Source: Daedaleopsis sinensis (Eukaryota; Basidiomycota; Agaricomycetes; Polyporales; Polyporaceae). From it: a stretch of 64,000 bases of DNA. The stretch is from positions 3,720,001 to 3,784,000 of the forward strand of contig CM066304.1 of the NCBI GenBank assembly GCA_033807695.1, given 5' to 3'. Made by a program: the position numbers and the translations under genes. The notes beneath the pieces were generated by a model. That model was not told where the DNA came from. It made no database searches and was given only the letters and a program-made list of their open reading frames with translations. Below are positions 36,160 to 47,510 of this stretch, piece by piece (position 1 is the first letter of the stretch; each line of letters starts with the position of its first letter).

Positions 36160-37800
36160 TGCTGCAGCCATGTCTCGCCGCTGCTCTCCCTCCTGACTTT
36201 GGCCCTCGGAGCCTCATTCCTATGCCTCATTGCCGGCACGACGCCTGCCGTGCAAGTGCCGAAAACCTCATCCATCTGCCGATCGAGAAGAAGTTCAACT
36301 TCAGAATCATTGGCTCAAGCACAATCCTCGCTCGTGACCAGGCACGGGTCAAGCTTCTGCACGCAAACGCGAAAGCACGCCTCTCGGGCGTTCCGCCCTC
36401 TTCGGACCTGGTAATTAGTGTTCCCGCCGTTACTAGTTAGATGATTTGATCTCGACACTGGGAGCTCTAATCCATGGCTATGGGTTGGTTATAGGCGTCC
36501 GTTCGAGGAAACAGAGACTACCCGGCCGACGCGTGACAGTTGGTGAGTCCGTTCAACATCAGCTTCCTCCCGTCAACATCATGTTGATTTACTTCATCAG
36601 GCTGTCTCTTATGGATCAGACTTCTTCGAGGGTACGTGTCTACTCCCGTCTCTTTGCTACTCAAGTGTGTTCATGCTATTTGGCAGGCACCTTGGTCGCC
36701 GGCACGGTCCCAATTGCACCGGCTTGGTGATTATAGGGCAGCCTATCGGGGTCGCTGCTTTCGCTGAAGGATTTGACGGCGTCGACGGCATTATAGGGTG
36801 CGTTCCCTCACTTGCATGTTGCCCTTATGCTCAACGTTGCGTCTTACATCTTTGCACTGCATTCAATAGCATCCAATAGCATCGGACTAAGTTTGCTTAC
36901 CGTCGGTACTCAATCGCCAGACACAAGGTTGACACTCAACACGGGTGAGTATATATCCATTAACATACGCCTCACTTCTAGCAGGAGAGTACACTACTGA
37001 CAACGCCTCATGTTGTAGTCACGGACAATCTCTTTTTCCACGATGTCATCCCCTCTCGGAGAACCTGGTCGTAGTATCCTTTGCGCCTAGCAACCAGGTC
37101 GAGTCCTTGAATGGGGAGGTCACATTCGGCGGCACAGATTCGTCCAAATTCACCGGACCCATCAACTTCGCGTGCGTCGTCATACTGCTTGATATCCGTT
37201 GTGGCTTGCGCTGACACTTATCTGTCCTCTCGTGGACATGTTGTCATTCGCAGCCCTATCACCCGCACGTCACCCGCGTCGGCATTCTGGGGCATCGACC
37301 AGTCAATCACATACGGCACGTCGACGAGCTTTCTGTCCACGACGGCCGGCATCGTGGACACCGGCACGACCCTCGTCCTTCTTGCCACTGGTCCGCTTTT
37401 TTCGCTTGCTATCTTGTCGGACTGACACCGTGGATTGGGGGTCATGCACAAACGCTTTTTCCATTTACCAGAAGGCTACCGGCGCTGTATTCGATAATGC
37501 GACTGGGTTTTTCACAGCTCGTCCCCAACGCCCAGGTCTTCCCGATGTGTTCTACCCATGAAGCTGTCTCAATGAGTACTGACAGCCATCACCCGGACCA
37601 GCGCGCTATAAACACGGCAATCGGCGGAGACCCGGACGCCGTCTCTCGTCATTGGGTCAATCGGCACACCATCCGGCGAAGGCCTGGATTTCCATCAACG
37701 GCCAGACTTCTTAGAGCGCTTCCACTCCGTGTTCGACACTACCACCAGCCGGATCGGATTTGCAAGCACGCCGTTCACAAACTCCAACATCAATTGACAA
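36160..37800 (+). pseudogene. decayed polyporopepsin-type aspartic peptidase
   Basis: Fragments in the same order as the intact gene at 39067 are spread over three frames. They are a secretion-signal-like piece (LTLALGASFLCLIAGTTPAV), a propeptide piece (GSSTILARDQAR), the first active-site region as DTGSSNPW, then GFDGVDGIIG and SLNGEVTFGGTDSSKF. After these come the second active-site region AGIVDTGTTLVLL and a C-terminal piece with NTAIGGDPDA. The likely ATG at 36167 meets a stop after eight codons. Several frameshifts and a stop near 36440 interrupt it. It is in the same orientation as the next peptidase, suggesting an older tandem copy. Confidence 0.85.
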
Positions 37801-38529
37801 CGCGGTGGGACGAGGATAGGTCGCGCTAGAGCGCGTTTGCATGACGATAACTGTTGTAACTGGCGTAAGTTGGTATTGAATTTGCAAGACACGGGTAACT
37901 TTACCCCGAGTCCACATGGCACTATGAGAAACTTCGAAGTATTGTTGAGTCGATGCTCATCCGGCGCGACACGCACGACATACCGTGGCTCCGTTTGACG
38001 GCCTATCAAATCTGGCAGTGGATGTGTCCCCAAGCCGATTTCTGTACGTCCGTCTACCTTCCCCTCCACGTTTATTGTGATCTGCGTTGATGTTCGACGT
38101 CTGTACTGCGTCCGTGGACGCAGACTACCTGGCTTACGCCTGTCTGGATGCGGATAGCGACATGTCGCGCCAACTGTCAAGCGCTATTGACGTTCAACGC
38201 CTGGGAGAGCTTCCGGTCACATGTTGCACATGAACCTATGAAAAGAGGACCAAGACTCTGGGTTACGCTTGGGTCTCCGCCACTCAATCACAGCACTCGA
38301 GCGTTCGAGAGAGATCTGTGAGGCGACGGAGCGTTGCCAATGTGTCCATGAGGTTGGTGATGCGGCTCGCTCGCGAATTATGTTGTCAGATTCCTGTTTG
38401 CTAGGAGTGTCGGCACTGAGTACTGAGTACTGACTACTTCTGACTACTTCTGATGCAATGATGAGAGCGGGGCACGATGTCTAGACTGAAGGAAGAACAC
38501 TCCCACAGACGACAGGAGGCTATTATTAT
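37801..38529. other. intergenic, no gene seen
   Basis: Downstream of the decayed peptidase. A short tandem pattern (GACTACTTCT/ACTGAGT units) lies near 38417-38450. Confidence 0.4.
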
Positions 38530-38971
38530 ACGCACTCCTGGAGCACGTCACCCACATGTACATGCTTCTATCGAGTTCCTGCACTACCACCGGGCTGACC
38601 GCGAGGACCCCAGGCCACCAGCTTGGAAACCGTCTCTCGACCAGGTACGGAGACGGGTCAAGAAATGAAACAGAACTCAAGGCGGTGAGTGTATAAATTA
38701 TTATTCTCACACCGACGCGACTCTCATACGCACTGTGGAAGACTGGAAGTGTCCATCTCGGACACGGTTCATCTCCGGCGTGCTGCTGCATGTCCGAGCG
38801 TGTTGCCAGGCCCGCAGCATCGTTGACATGCAACACTCCGGGGTCCCACAAAGAGAAGACTTCGCTACGAAACCGGCGACTCCCCGCGGCCGACCCCTGG
38901 TCGAGGAAGCAAAGGCATGCCGGAGTATGTCACCGAAGCCCCAAGCTTTCTGATGCTCCGAGGAAAGCGTG

Positions 38972-38979
38972 TATATAAG
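38972..38979 (+). promoter_or_regulatory. TATA box of peptidase gene A
   Basis: TATATAAG, about 90 bp before the ATG at 39067. The equivalent position in the inverted copy reads TATATGAG. Confidence 0.65.
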
Positions 38980-39066
38980 GCTCCTCCTGTTTGCAGGGAG
39001 TCCTCAAGTTGGAGCTCCCGCTCGAACTGATCCCCCTCCTGTTTCCGCCCTTGCTAGGTTGTGGAC

Positions 39067-41097
39067 ATGGCTCGCGGCTTCTCCTCCTCCTGCCTCTCTC
39101 TGCTGTCGGCGCTGACGCTCCTCGCCGTGGTCGTCGCCGTGGTCGATGCGACGCCTGTTGTGCAGATGCGGGACAGCCGCGTCAGCTTGTCCATCGCGAA
39201 GAAGTTCAACTTCACCGGCTCCAGCACGATCCTCGCCCGCGACCAGGCGCGAGCGAGCTTCCTCCGGGCGAAGGCGAAGGCGCGCCTCGCGGGCGTGCCG
39301 CTTTCGTCTGACGTGATCAGCACTCCGGCGGACAACCAGGTTGTGTCGTACATTGCGGAGGCGAGTGCGCAGCCCGTCTTAGGAAACCGCTCTTCGTTGA
39401 CGCGTCGATCTCTCAGGTCGGCGTCGGCAGCCCTGCACAGTCATGTAAGTTTTGCGTCAAAACCCCCCTACTAGCCGGACTGATTGTCCGCTCACCTCCG
39501 TGCAGTCAACTTAATCATCGACACCGGAAGCTCCAACACGTGGGTCGGTGCTACGCAGTCATTCACACAGACATCTACAACTAGGCAGACACGCGACCGT
39601 GTGGTGAGTATGACTGAAAGCTACTCTACTCGTAAGCATTCTAACATGCGCGCCAGGCTGTTGACTACGGCTCGGGCTCTGTGAGAGGTAGGCATTTGTA
39701 GTGTTCTCTTTCGATATCTTGTACTCAATCTCTGTCAAGGCACCGAGTTCACTGACACAGTGACTCTTGGGACCGGCCTGGCCATCGCTGGTCAGTCGAT
39801 CGGCGTTGCTACAAGCTCCGAAGGATTTGAAGGTGTTGACGGAATTCTCGGGTGCGTTCCTGACTGCACTATAACGTTTAACCCCGCATCTTGCATCCTT
39901 ACTCGATATCCACAGAATCGGGCCGGCCGACCTTACCGTCGGCACGTTGTCTCCTGACACAACGTCGACGATTCCGACCGGTGAGCTTGCGATCGGGACG
40001 AGCGCTTCGTACAGTGAATTCAATGTTGGCCTCTATCCCAGTCACGGACAACCTCTTCGCCCAAGGCACCATCCCAGAGGATCAGGTCGCTGTATCATTC
40101 CAGCCCTCTAACAACCCCGAGCTCGTCAACGGCGAGCTCACCTGGGGCGGTACGGACTCGTCCAAGTTCGTTGGCGCTATCAACTTCGCGTGCGTGCCAG
40201 ATTCTTCGTGACTCCCGTCGTGGCATTATGCGCTGAACACCCATCTCCCCATCCTCGCCCGCGCGTGTTTGTGCGTGCTGGATACGGACACCGCCGATCT
40301 ACAGACCTATCACCCGCACGTCGCCCGCGTCGGAGTTCTGGGGCATCAACCAGTCTATCAGGCTCGGCTCGTCTACGAGCATTTTGTCGAACACGGCCGG
40401 CATCGTCGACACCGGCACCACGCTCTTGTTGATCTCCACCGGTGCGCACACCTCTTTGTGCCGCCCGACTGTCCTGGTCCTCCGTCGTCCGTGAGCTGAC
40501 TGCGCGCGCACACGGGGCCGTTTGCAGACGCGTTCAACCGGTACGTGCGCGCGACGGGGGCGAAGTTGGACAACGCCACCGGCCTGCTCAAGATCACGAA
40601 CAACCAGTTCATCAGCCTGCCCAGCCTGTTCTTCACCATCAACGGGGTACGTCCGCTCGTCCCTGCCATGCGCTGAGCGCGCGAGCGAACCCGCCTGACG
40701 GCCGTCTCGCACAGGTCTCCTTCGAGTTCACCGCGAACGCGCAGATCTTCCCCGTACGTGCTCTCCCTGTCCCACACCCCGCACCCTCCACCCCCCATCC
40801 CCGCGGCGACCCGCCGTCGCCGTCTCCATCATATCAATGCCTCAAGCACTCATGTGTCTCCGCACGCGACGCTGACGCTGACGGACTGCCCACCCACAGC
40901 GCGCGCTGAACACCGCGATCGGCGGCGACGCGAACAGCATTTACCTGATCGTGGGCTCGATCGGCACGCCGACGGGCGAGGGTCTCGACTTCATCAACGG
41001 GCAGGTGTGGCTCGAGCGCTTCTACACCGTGTTCGACACCGCGAACAGCCGCATCGGCTTCGCGAACACGCCGTTCACGACCTCGAACATCAACTAG
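39067..41097 (+). CDS. secreted aspartic peptidase A, polyporopepsin type, 422 aa
   Basis: Exons 39067-39360, 39417-39444, 39506-39603, 39657-39687, 39740-39851, 39916-39980, 40042-40189, 40305-40441, 40528-40646, 40715-40753, 40900-41097; frames close. It has a signal peptide (residues 1-27, LLSALTLLAVVVAVV), a propeptide with KKFNFTGSSTILARDQAR, and a pepsin-fold body. Active-site Asp residues lie at about 113 (IIDTGSSNTWVGA) and 294 (AGIVDTGTTLLLI). Other family blocks are GFEGVDGILG, NGELTWGGTDSSKF and AIGGDANSIYLIVG. Pepsin-family A1 enzymes of this type are secreted and acid-active. Intron 1 begins GC (GCGAGT) instead of GT. The only GT donor in the same place is in copy B. An extra in-frame GTG precedes the ATG at 39061. 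Confidence 0.93.
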
Positions 41098-41154
41098 TCG
41101 CGCGTCCGGGGGTGTAGGGGGAGACTGGGAGGTGGATGGACGGAGTGGGAGTGT
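41098..41154. other. 3' flank of peptidase gene A
   Basis: Short spacer between the end of the inverted arm and the start of the direct repeat. Confidence 0.4.
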
Positions 41155-42359
41155 ATTAATTGATGATGTGCCAGTCGTGAACACAAAAGAAATGCCTTCA
41201 AGCTCAAGCTTAACTTGAAGCGGCGGCGGTCCGCAGCCTGAGAGTGTATATGCCCGTGCCCCGCTGCTGGTGAACAGACATGGAGCTCTTTGGACCATGC
41301 TACCACACCATCCATGGTCCGTTACATGACCCCGTAACCTGGAGTGTACTACGTCCAATTGATCCGGGCTAGTCTGACACGCACCAGCGGCCAGCCACAT
41401 CCAGAGCTGCATTGGTCTTCTGGTTTCATGATCGTGCAGTGCGGGAGATGGATACACGACAACCCATTGCATCTATTTCCAACGATGATGACGACGTGGG
41501 GTGCAACAACAACAACAACAACAACAACAACAGTTAACCACAAGATCGGAGTCGAATCGTACACAGCGCCAGACGGCTACATAGCCTGAGACATTACACT
41601 CGTTCTACTCTATGTGCACCCGCGTGCCGGGAGCGCGTGTGTATTGCGTGTGTATGTATGTGCTGCATGTGTGTGGGTGTGGTGTTGAATAATGATAGCG
41701 GTTGTAACTTGTGAGCGTCATGCGCGTTCGTGCCTGGAACGAATCGAATCCACAGGTTTTACGGGCGGGGACAGGGAACCGGGGTATGAGGGATAATGGA
41801 TAAGCGACAAGCGACAAGCAGAGGCGAGCGAGGGCGGACATCAAGACAGCACGAGCACGGTGCGAGCTTAGCTGGCGGAACATGGTTATCGAGCTATGCA
41901 GGGGAACGCCTCGGGGAGAACGCCGAGGGCCTCTGACCATCCAGGAGGACGAGGTATGAGTCGGACGGCGCCGGCGCGCTTCACGCCCAGCGGCCGAGCA
42001 GGTCAGTGATCGCTCATAGGGGGGTACTAGTAATGGGAGTCGGCACGGTAATGGGCGCGAAGGTGAAATCGAGCAGACCAAGCCACCTCGGTTTCGGGCA
42101 CGACGCAGGGTGTGTAAAAAAGTGCCGGGTACTCACGTAGTCCTGCCATGCGGCAAGGAGAGCTAAGGGCATCGACAGCGGGCTCGAGGAGGTGGATGAG
42201 CGCAGTGCAGATCTAGTGGATCGGATACTAGTGGGGATGAGAGAGCGAAAGGCACAATAACCCCGCTACCAAATATTCGGCGGTATCGAAAACCCGATGA
42301 GGGGACCGTTCATTCAGCCACTTTGTCCTTCGCGCGAGCACCGGGAAAAGGCCGTCCGC
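41155..42359. repeat. direct repeat, left copy (R1), with internal deletion
   Basis: This matches about 45160-47390 in the same orientation. The shared parts are the non-coding stretch with GGTGAACAGACATGGA and the ATTACACTCGTTCTACTCTAT block, the 3' end of the ZIP gene, and its introns 1-2 with exon 2 and part of exon 1. About 975 bp of the right copy (roughly 46040-47015) are missing; the junction is at 42001/42002. It also contains an (AAC)n tract near 41504-41532. Confidence 0.85.
41984..42359 (-). pseudogene. truncated ZIP zinc transporter copy
   Basis: Minus-strand fragments correspond to exon 1 (LFPVLARRTKWLNERSPHR), exon 2 and the last bases of exon 5 of the intact gene at 46028-47510. 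Exons 3 and 4 and most of exon 5 are deleted. Exon 2 has also lost 8 bp compared with the intact copy (after CCATGCGG on the plus strand), which shifts the frame. The first ~35 codons are replaced by peptidase-B 3' flank. It cannot encode a transporter. Confidence 0.85.
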
Positions 42360-42374
42360 CGTCCGCCGTCCGCC

Positions 42375-44995
42375 TCCACCCCCGGACGCGCGACTAATTG
42401 ATGTTCGAGGTCGTGAACGGCGTGTTCGCAAAGCCGATGCGGCTGTTCGCGGTGTCGAACACGGTGTAGAAGCGCTCGAGCCACACCTGCCCGTTGACGA
42501 AGTCGAGGCCCTCGCCCGTCGGCAGTGGCGGCGTGTTGAGCTCGCCCACGATCAGGTAGATGCTGTTCGCGTCGCCGCCGATCGCCGTGTTCAGCGTGCG
42601 CTGTGGGCGTGCTGTCCGTGAGCGTCTGCGTGGTACGTACAGAGACACATGGGTGCATGATGGAGATCACAATGGCGGATCCCCGCGGGGAATGGGGCAT
42701 GAAGGGTATGGGGTTTGGGACAGGGAGAGCACACGTACGGGGAAGATCTGGGCGTTCGCGGTGAACTCGTAGGTGACCTGTAGGAGACGGCCGGTCAGGC
42801 GTGTGTTCGCCGCGCGCTCGCTCGGCGCATGGCCCGGGGCAGGACGGACGTACCCCGTTGATGTTGAAGAACAGGCTGCGCAGGTTATTGAACTGGTCGT
42901 TCGTGATCTTGAGTAGGCCGGTGGCGTTGTCCATCTTCGCCCCCGTCACACGCACGTACTTGTCGAACGCGTCTGCAAACGGCCGTACGCGGTCAGCTCA
43001 CGAACGATGGGGAACCAGGACAGTCGGGCGGCGCAAAGGAGTGTGCGCACTGGTAGTGATCAACAAGAGCGTGGTACCGGTGTCGACGATGCCGGCCGTG
43101 TTCGACATGATGGTCGCGTACCGGCCGAACCTGATCGACTGGTCGATGCCCCAATATCTCGACGCGGGCAACGTGCGGGTGGTAGGTCTGTGGATCGGCG
43201 GTATGCGTATCCAGCACGCACAGACACGCGCGGGTGAGGATAGGGAGATGGGTGTTCAGCGCATAATGCCACGATGGGAGTCACGCAGAATCTGCAACGC
43301 ACGCGAAGTTGATAGCGCCAACGAACTTGGACGAGTCCGTACCGCCCCAGGTGAGCTCGCCTTTCAAGTTGACATTCTCGGTGCTGTTAGAGGGCTCGAA
43401 TGATACAGCGACCAGGTGCTTTGGGATGGTACCTTGGGCGAAGAGGTTGTCCGTGACTGGGATAGAGGCCAACATTAAATTCACTGTACGAAGCGCTCGT
43501 CCCGATCGCAAGCTCACCGGTCGGAATCGTCGACGTTGTGTCAGGAGACAGCGTGCCGACGGTAAGGTCGGCCGGCCCGATTCTGTGGATATCGAGTAAG
43601 GATGCAAGATGCGGGGTTGGACGTTATAGTGCAGTCAGGAACGCACCCGAGAATTCCGTCAACACCTTCAAATCCTTCGGAGCTTGTAGCAACGCCGATC
43701 GACTGACCAGCGATGGCCAGGCCGGGCCCAAGAGTCACTGTGTCAGTGAACTCGGTGCCTTGACAGAGATTGAGTACAAGATATCAATTGAGTACACCAC
43801 AGATACCTGCCTCTGACAAAGCCCGAGCCATAGTCAACATCCTGGCCCGCATGTCAGAATGCTTACAAGTATATTGACTATAAGTGATGCTCACCACAGT
43901 ACTGTCGTCGGTCTGCCGAGTAGTAGATGTCTGTGTGAATGACTGCGTAGCACCGACCCACGTGTTGGAGCTTCCGGTGTCGATGATTAAGTTGACTGCA
44001 GGGAGGTGAGCGGACGATCAGTCCGGCTAGTAGGGGGGTTTTGACGCAAAACTTACATGACTGTGCAGGGCTGCCGACGCCGACCTGAGAGATCGACGCG
44101 TCAACGAAGAGCGGTTTCCTAAAACGGGCTGCGCACTCACCTCCGCAATGTACGACACAACCTGGTTGTCCGCCGGAGTGCTGATCGCGTCAGACGAGAG
44201 CGAGACACCCGTGAGGCGCGCCTTCGCCTGGAGGAAGCTTGCTCGCGCCTGGTCGCGGGCGAGGATCGTGCTGGAGCCGGTGAAGTTGAACTTCTTCGCG
44301 ATGGACAAGCTGACGCGGCCGTCCCGTATCTGCACAACAGGCGTCGCGTCGACGGCGACGGCAAGGAGCGTCAGCGCCGACAACAGGGAGAGGATTGAGG
44401 AGGAGAAGCCGCGAGCCATGTCCACAACACAGCAAGAACGGAAACAGGAGGGGGATTAGTCCGAGCGGGAGCTCCAACTTGAGGATTCCTTGCAGACAGG
44501 AGGAGCCTCATATAAGTATACTGTACACCTTCCTTCGACGTCAGCGGCCGCGAGGAGTGGCTGGTTTCGTGAATCTTCTTCTCGTGAGACCCGGACTTCA
44601 TCCATGTCAACGATGCTGCGGGCCTAAAACCACGCTCAAGCATGCAGCAGAACGTTAACGGAGACGAACCGTGTCATGGTCGGACATTTCCAGTCTTCCA
44701 AGTTATCGGTTATCCGCCTCAACGGAGTTTGAATTACCGAACAGGCTGGGTACGAGCCTAAGTCTTCCCGGGCCCCGTGACAGTGCGTATGAAAGTCGCC
44801 TCGGACCCTCGGTGTGAGAATGATTCATATACCAAAGCTCTGTTCTCCTTGACTCGTCTCCGTATTACCAGCGAGTGCTTTGGTCGGGAGACGTTTTGCA
44901 AGCTAGTGGCCTGGGGCCCTAGCGAGTCAGCGGGTGTAGTACAGCCTGAAGTCGAAAAGAAGCATATGGACGTACTCCGGGAGCGCATCTTTCTG
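42375..44995. repeat. inverted duplication, right arm (peptidase gene B and its 5' flank)
   Basis: Reverse-complement partner of about 38530-41115. The two arms face each other across a ~1.26 kb spacer filled by the R1 direct repeat. Confidence 0.85.
42394..44419 (-). CDS. secreted aspartic peptidase B, polyporopepsin type, 423 aa
   Basis: Exons (minus): 44419-44141, 44084-44057, 43995-43895, 43841-43811, 43758-43647, 43582-43518, 43456-43303, 43187-43051, 42972-42854, 42777-42739, 42600-42394. It is a close paralogue of A with the same eleven exons, signal peptide and both active-site motifs (IIDTGSSNTWVGA and AGIVDTGTTLLLI). Differences cluster in surface-type segments: TRQTDDSTV for TRQTRDRV, a two-residue insertion in EPSNSTENVNLKGE, and FGRYATIMSN for LGSSTSILSN. 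Intron 4 starts GC (GCAGGT); using the next GT would shift the frame. Intron 1, GC in copy A, is GTGAGT here. Its TATA-like element reads TATATGAG, weaker than in A. Confidence 0.92.
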
Positions 44996-45159
44996 AAATA
45001 GACTTGTGTCATGATCTGTGCGTCCAGATGGATGTGTGCGATCAGTGCCAGCGGGACTCAGAACCAAGAACGGTTTCATCCGGATACGTTTGCATGTAGA
45101 GGGGGTAGGTAGCGTCCGAAGAGGCTCGGGAGGAGGATTCGGAACGCGATAATATTGCT
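44996..45159. other. spacer between right arm and right direct repeat
   Basis: No gene recognised. Confidence 0.4.
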
Positions 45160-47390
45160 GTTTGCATTGATGATGAAAACACAAAACAAATGCCTTCAAG
45201 TTCAAGCGGCGGCGGCCCGCAGTGATCTCCTTCGGAGAGTGTATATGCCCCGCTGCTGGTGAACAGACATGGAACTCTTTGGACCATGCTACTACACTAT
45301 CCATGGTCCGCGAGTCGCAGCGCTCTACTTACATGGCCCCGCCGCCCGTAACCTGGGGTGTGCGTCCAATAGATCCGGGCTGTGCGCACACTACGTGACT
45401 AGTCTGACACACCCGGAGCGGCCCAGCCACATTTGTGCTGCATTGGTCTTGTGGTTTCACGATCGTGCAGTGCGGGAGACGACAGGCGGGAGATGGATAC
45501 ACGACGGCCCATCGCATCTATTTCCAACAACGGCGGCGAGCACAAGGTATTTAACAACAGGCACAACAATTAACCACAAGGTCGGAGTCGAATCGAATCG
45601 TACACAGCGTCGGACGGCTACATAGCGTTAACCAGAGACATTACACTCGTTCTACTCTATATGCACCCCGTGCGTGTACGGGGGCTGCGTGCGTATTGCG
45701 TATGTATGTATGTATGTATGTATGCGTTGCATGTGTGTGGTGGTGTCGAATAATGATAGCGGGTGTGGGCGGCATGCGAGTGCGTGCCCGGAGCGGGAGC
45801 CAGAGTCCACCGTTTTGCGAGCGGGAACAGCGAACGGGGAACGGGCGGATAAGGGAACGGGGCCTAGCGATGGCGTGCGAGATAGCACGAGCACGGTGCG
45901 ATCATAGGCGACGGGACATGGTGGTCGAACTATGGCAGGGGGGGGCGGGTGGAGAGGAGGATGGGGGCACTGTCCATGAAGGAGCGCTCGGGAGGGCGAG
46001 GTCCGATTCGAGCGACGCCAACGGTCTTCACGCCCAGCGGCCGAGCAGAGCCATGACGCCCGCGCCGGCGACCATGCACCCGACTGCGTACGCGATCTTG
46101 CCGTTCGAGCCGTTGAGCATGTCCGAGTTGAACAAGAACTCGTGTGCCATAAGCTGCGTCGTGAGCGTGAGCGTGAGCGTGCGTCTTGGGGCGGAGGGGG
46201 AGTGGGAGTGTACGTACCTCGACGAGCCCAGTGTACAGGAGGATGCCGCTGCTGAATGCGTCGAGGATGCCGGACACGATGATTGCGGTCGTGCTCCCCG
46301 GGGTGTACGTCTCCCGAACGCCGAGGCCCACCGCGATGCCGAGGGGCGTGGTGATCCCAAACAAGATGGCGCCGAATATTGGGATGTAGTTGTACTTCTG
46401 TGGGAGGCGGAGGAACGCGAGGCGCGAGCCAACGCCAAGGCCTTCGAACGTTTCTGCATCGCCACATGTCAGGCAAGCTCGGTCGCACGTGAAATCAGGG
46501 GACGACCTACGATGGAAGATGAGGACGATGAAGAGGACCTTGAACTCGTTGTTCACGGCGAGTGTGAGGCCGATGAGGATACTGTGGAGGACGACACCGA
46601 ACTCGAGAATCGCGACGCCGATAACCTGGGCGGTCGGGGAGTCGCCGACGGCGTGCGGGTGGTGGTGATCATGGCCGCGTTTGCCGGTCTCAAGGTCCGA
46701 GTGGGTATGGGGGAAGGTCGGCTCGCCCTGGCCGAGCGCGTGCGAGTGCGTGCTGTCGACATCGTGGCTCTTCTCGCGATTAAGCTCGCTGAGATCGGAG
46801 TCGCCGTGACGGGAGAGCGCAGCGTTCGCCTGGGTGACTCTGTCGGTCTCCGGGCCGTGTGCGGCGTGCGAGGCCAGCCCGTGCCCGTGTGCATCGTGCG
46901 CGAGGCCAAGACGTGCGAGGCGAGCGGTGCCCCACCGGAAGGCGGTGATCTCGACGATGAAAATGAGGAATATGCTGAGGAGACAGATTCCAAGTGCGTA
47001 TGGCTGCGTGAACCGGTAGAGGTCAGCGATTGCTCATAGGGAGATAGTCATGGAAGTCGGGAGTGTAGTGGGCGCGAAGGCGGAGTGGAGCAAACCTCGG
47101 TTCCGTGCACGACGCAGGATGTGTAGAAAAGAGACGGGTACTCACGTAGTCCTGCCATGCGGGCGCGAGACAAGGAGAGCTAAGGGCATCGACAGCCGGA
47201 TCGAGGAGGTGGATGAGCGCAGTGCAGATCTAGTAGTTGGGATGAGAGAGTGGAAGTGGAAAGGGACTCGGTCGATACGCACGATAACCCCGCTACCAAA
47301 ATATTTGGCGGTGTCGAAGACGCGATGAGGGATCCGCTCGCTCAGCCACTTTGTCCTTCGCGCGAGCACCGGGAAAAGTGCGCCCGTTAA
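45160..47390. repeat. direct repeat, right copy (R2), complete
   Basis: Complete version of the segment that appears shortened at 41155-42359. It runs from the non-coding 3' flank into the intact ZIP gene. A (TATG)n microsatellite at about 45701-45724 is expanded here compared with R1. Confidence 0.85.
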
Positions 47391-47510
47391 CGATCCAGCA
47401 AGGATGATGAAGATGGAGGCGATCCTGAGGCTGGTGTCTGAACGGTCGCCACGGCCGGAGCCACAGTTGAGCTCGTCGTCTGCATCGAGGATGTGGAAGG
47501 TGCGACGCAT
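46028..47510 (-). CDS. ZIP-family zinc/iron transporter, 388 aa
   Basis: Exons (minus): 47510-47283, 47229-47146, 47003-46511, 46453-46218, 46153-46028; frames close. ZIP proteins import Zn2+ or related metals into the cytosol, here probably at the plasma membrane. Visible features are TM1 (IASIFIILAGSLTGALFPVL), TM2 with FGSGVIICTALIHLL, and a cytoplasmic loop with many His residues (GHDHHHPHAVG). Next come the signature TM4 with EFGVVLHSILIGLTLA and TM5 with FHQTFEGLGVGSRLA. The C-terminal TMs have FGITTPLGIAVGLGV and GILDAFSSGILLYTGLVE and end in LLGRWA. A TTTATATA element lies about 40 bp upstream. It is divergent from UreG. A truncated copy lies at 41984-42359. Confidence 0.93.

Larger units (their letters stand above)
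38530..41115. repeat. inverted duplication, left arm (peptidase gene A and its 5' flank)
   Basis: This arm matches the reverse complement of about 42375-44995. The match covers the whole peptidase gene, roughly 500 bp of upstream DNA and about 20 bp after the stop. Shared upstream landmarks include GGCCCGCAGCATCGTTGAC near 38810 (reverse strand at ~44610) and TCATACGCACTGT near 38730. The right arm has an extra ~75 bp in the upstream part. Confidence 0.85.

Noticed and set aside
38444..38851. 135-codon minus-strand frame near the peptidase arm
   Set aside because: Lies in duplicated non-coding flank; the frame is not kept in the inverted copy.
45701..45724. TATG microsatellite as a regulatory element
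   Set aside because: Simple repeat that differs in length from the other copy; no evidence of function.
45696..47039. 447-codon plus-strand frame
   Set aside because: Antisense to the well-supported ZIP gene, with no domain of its own.
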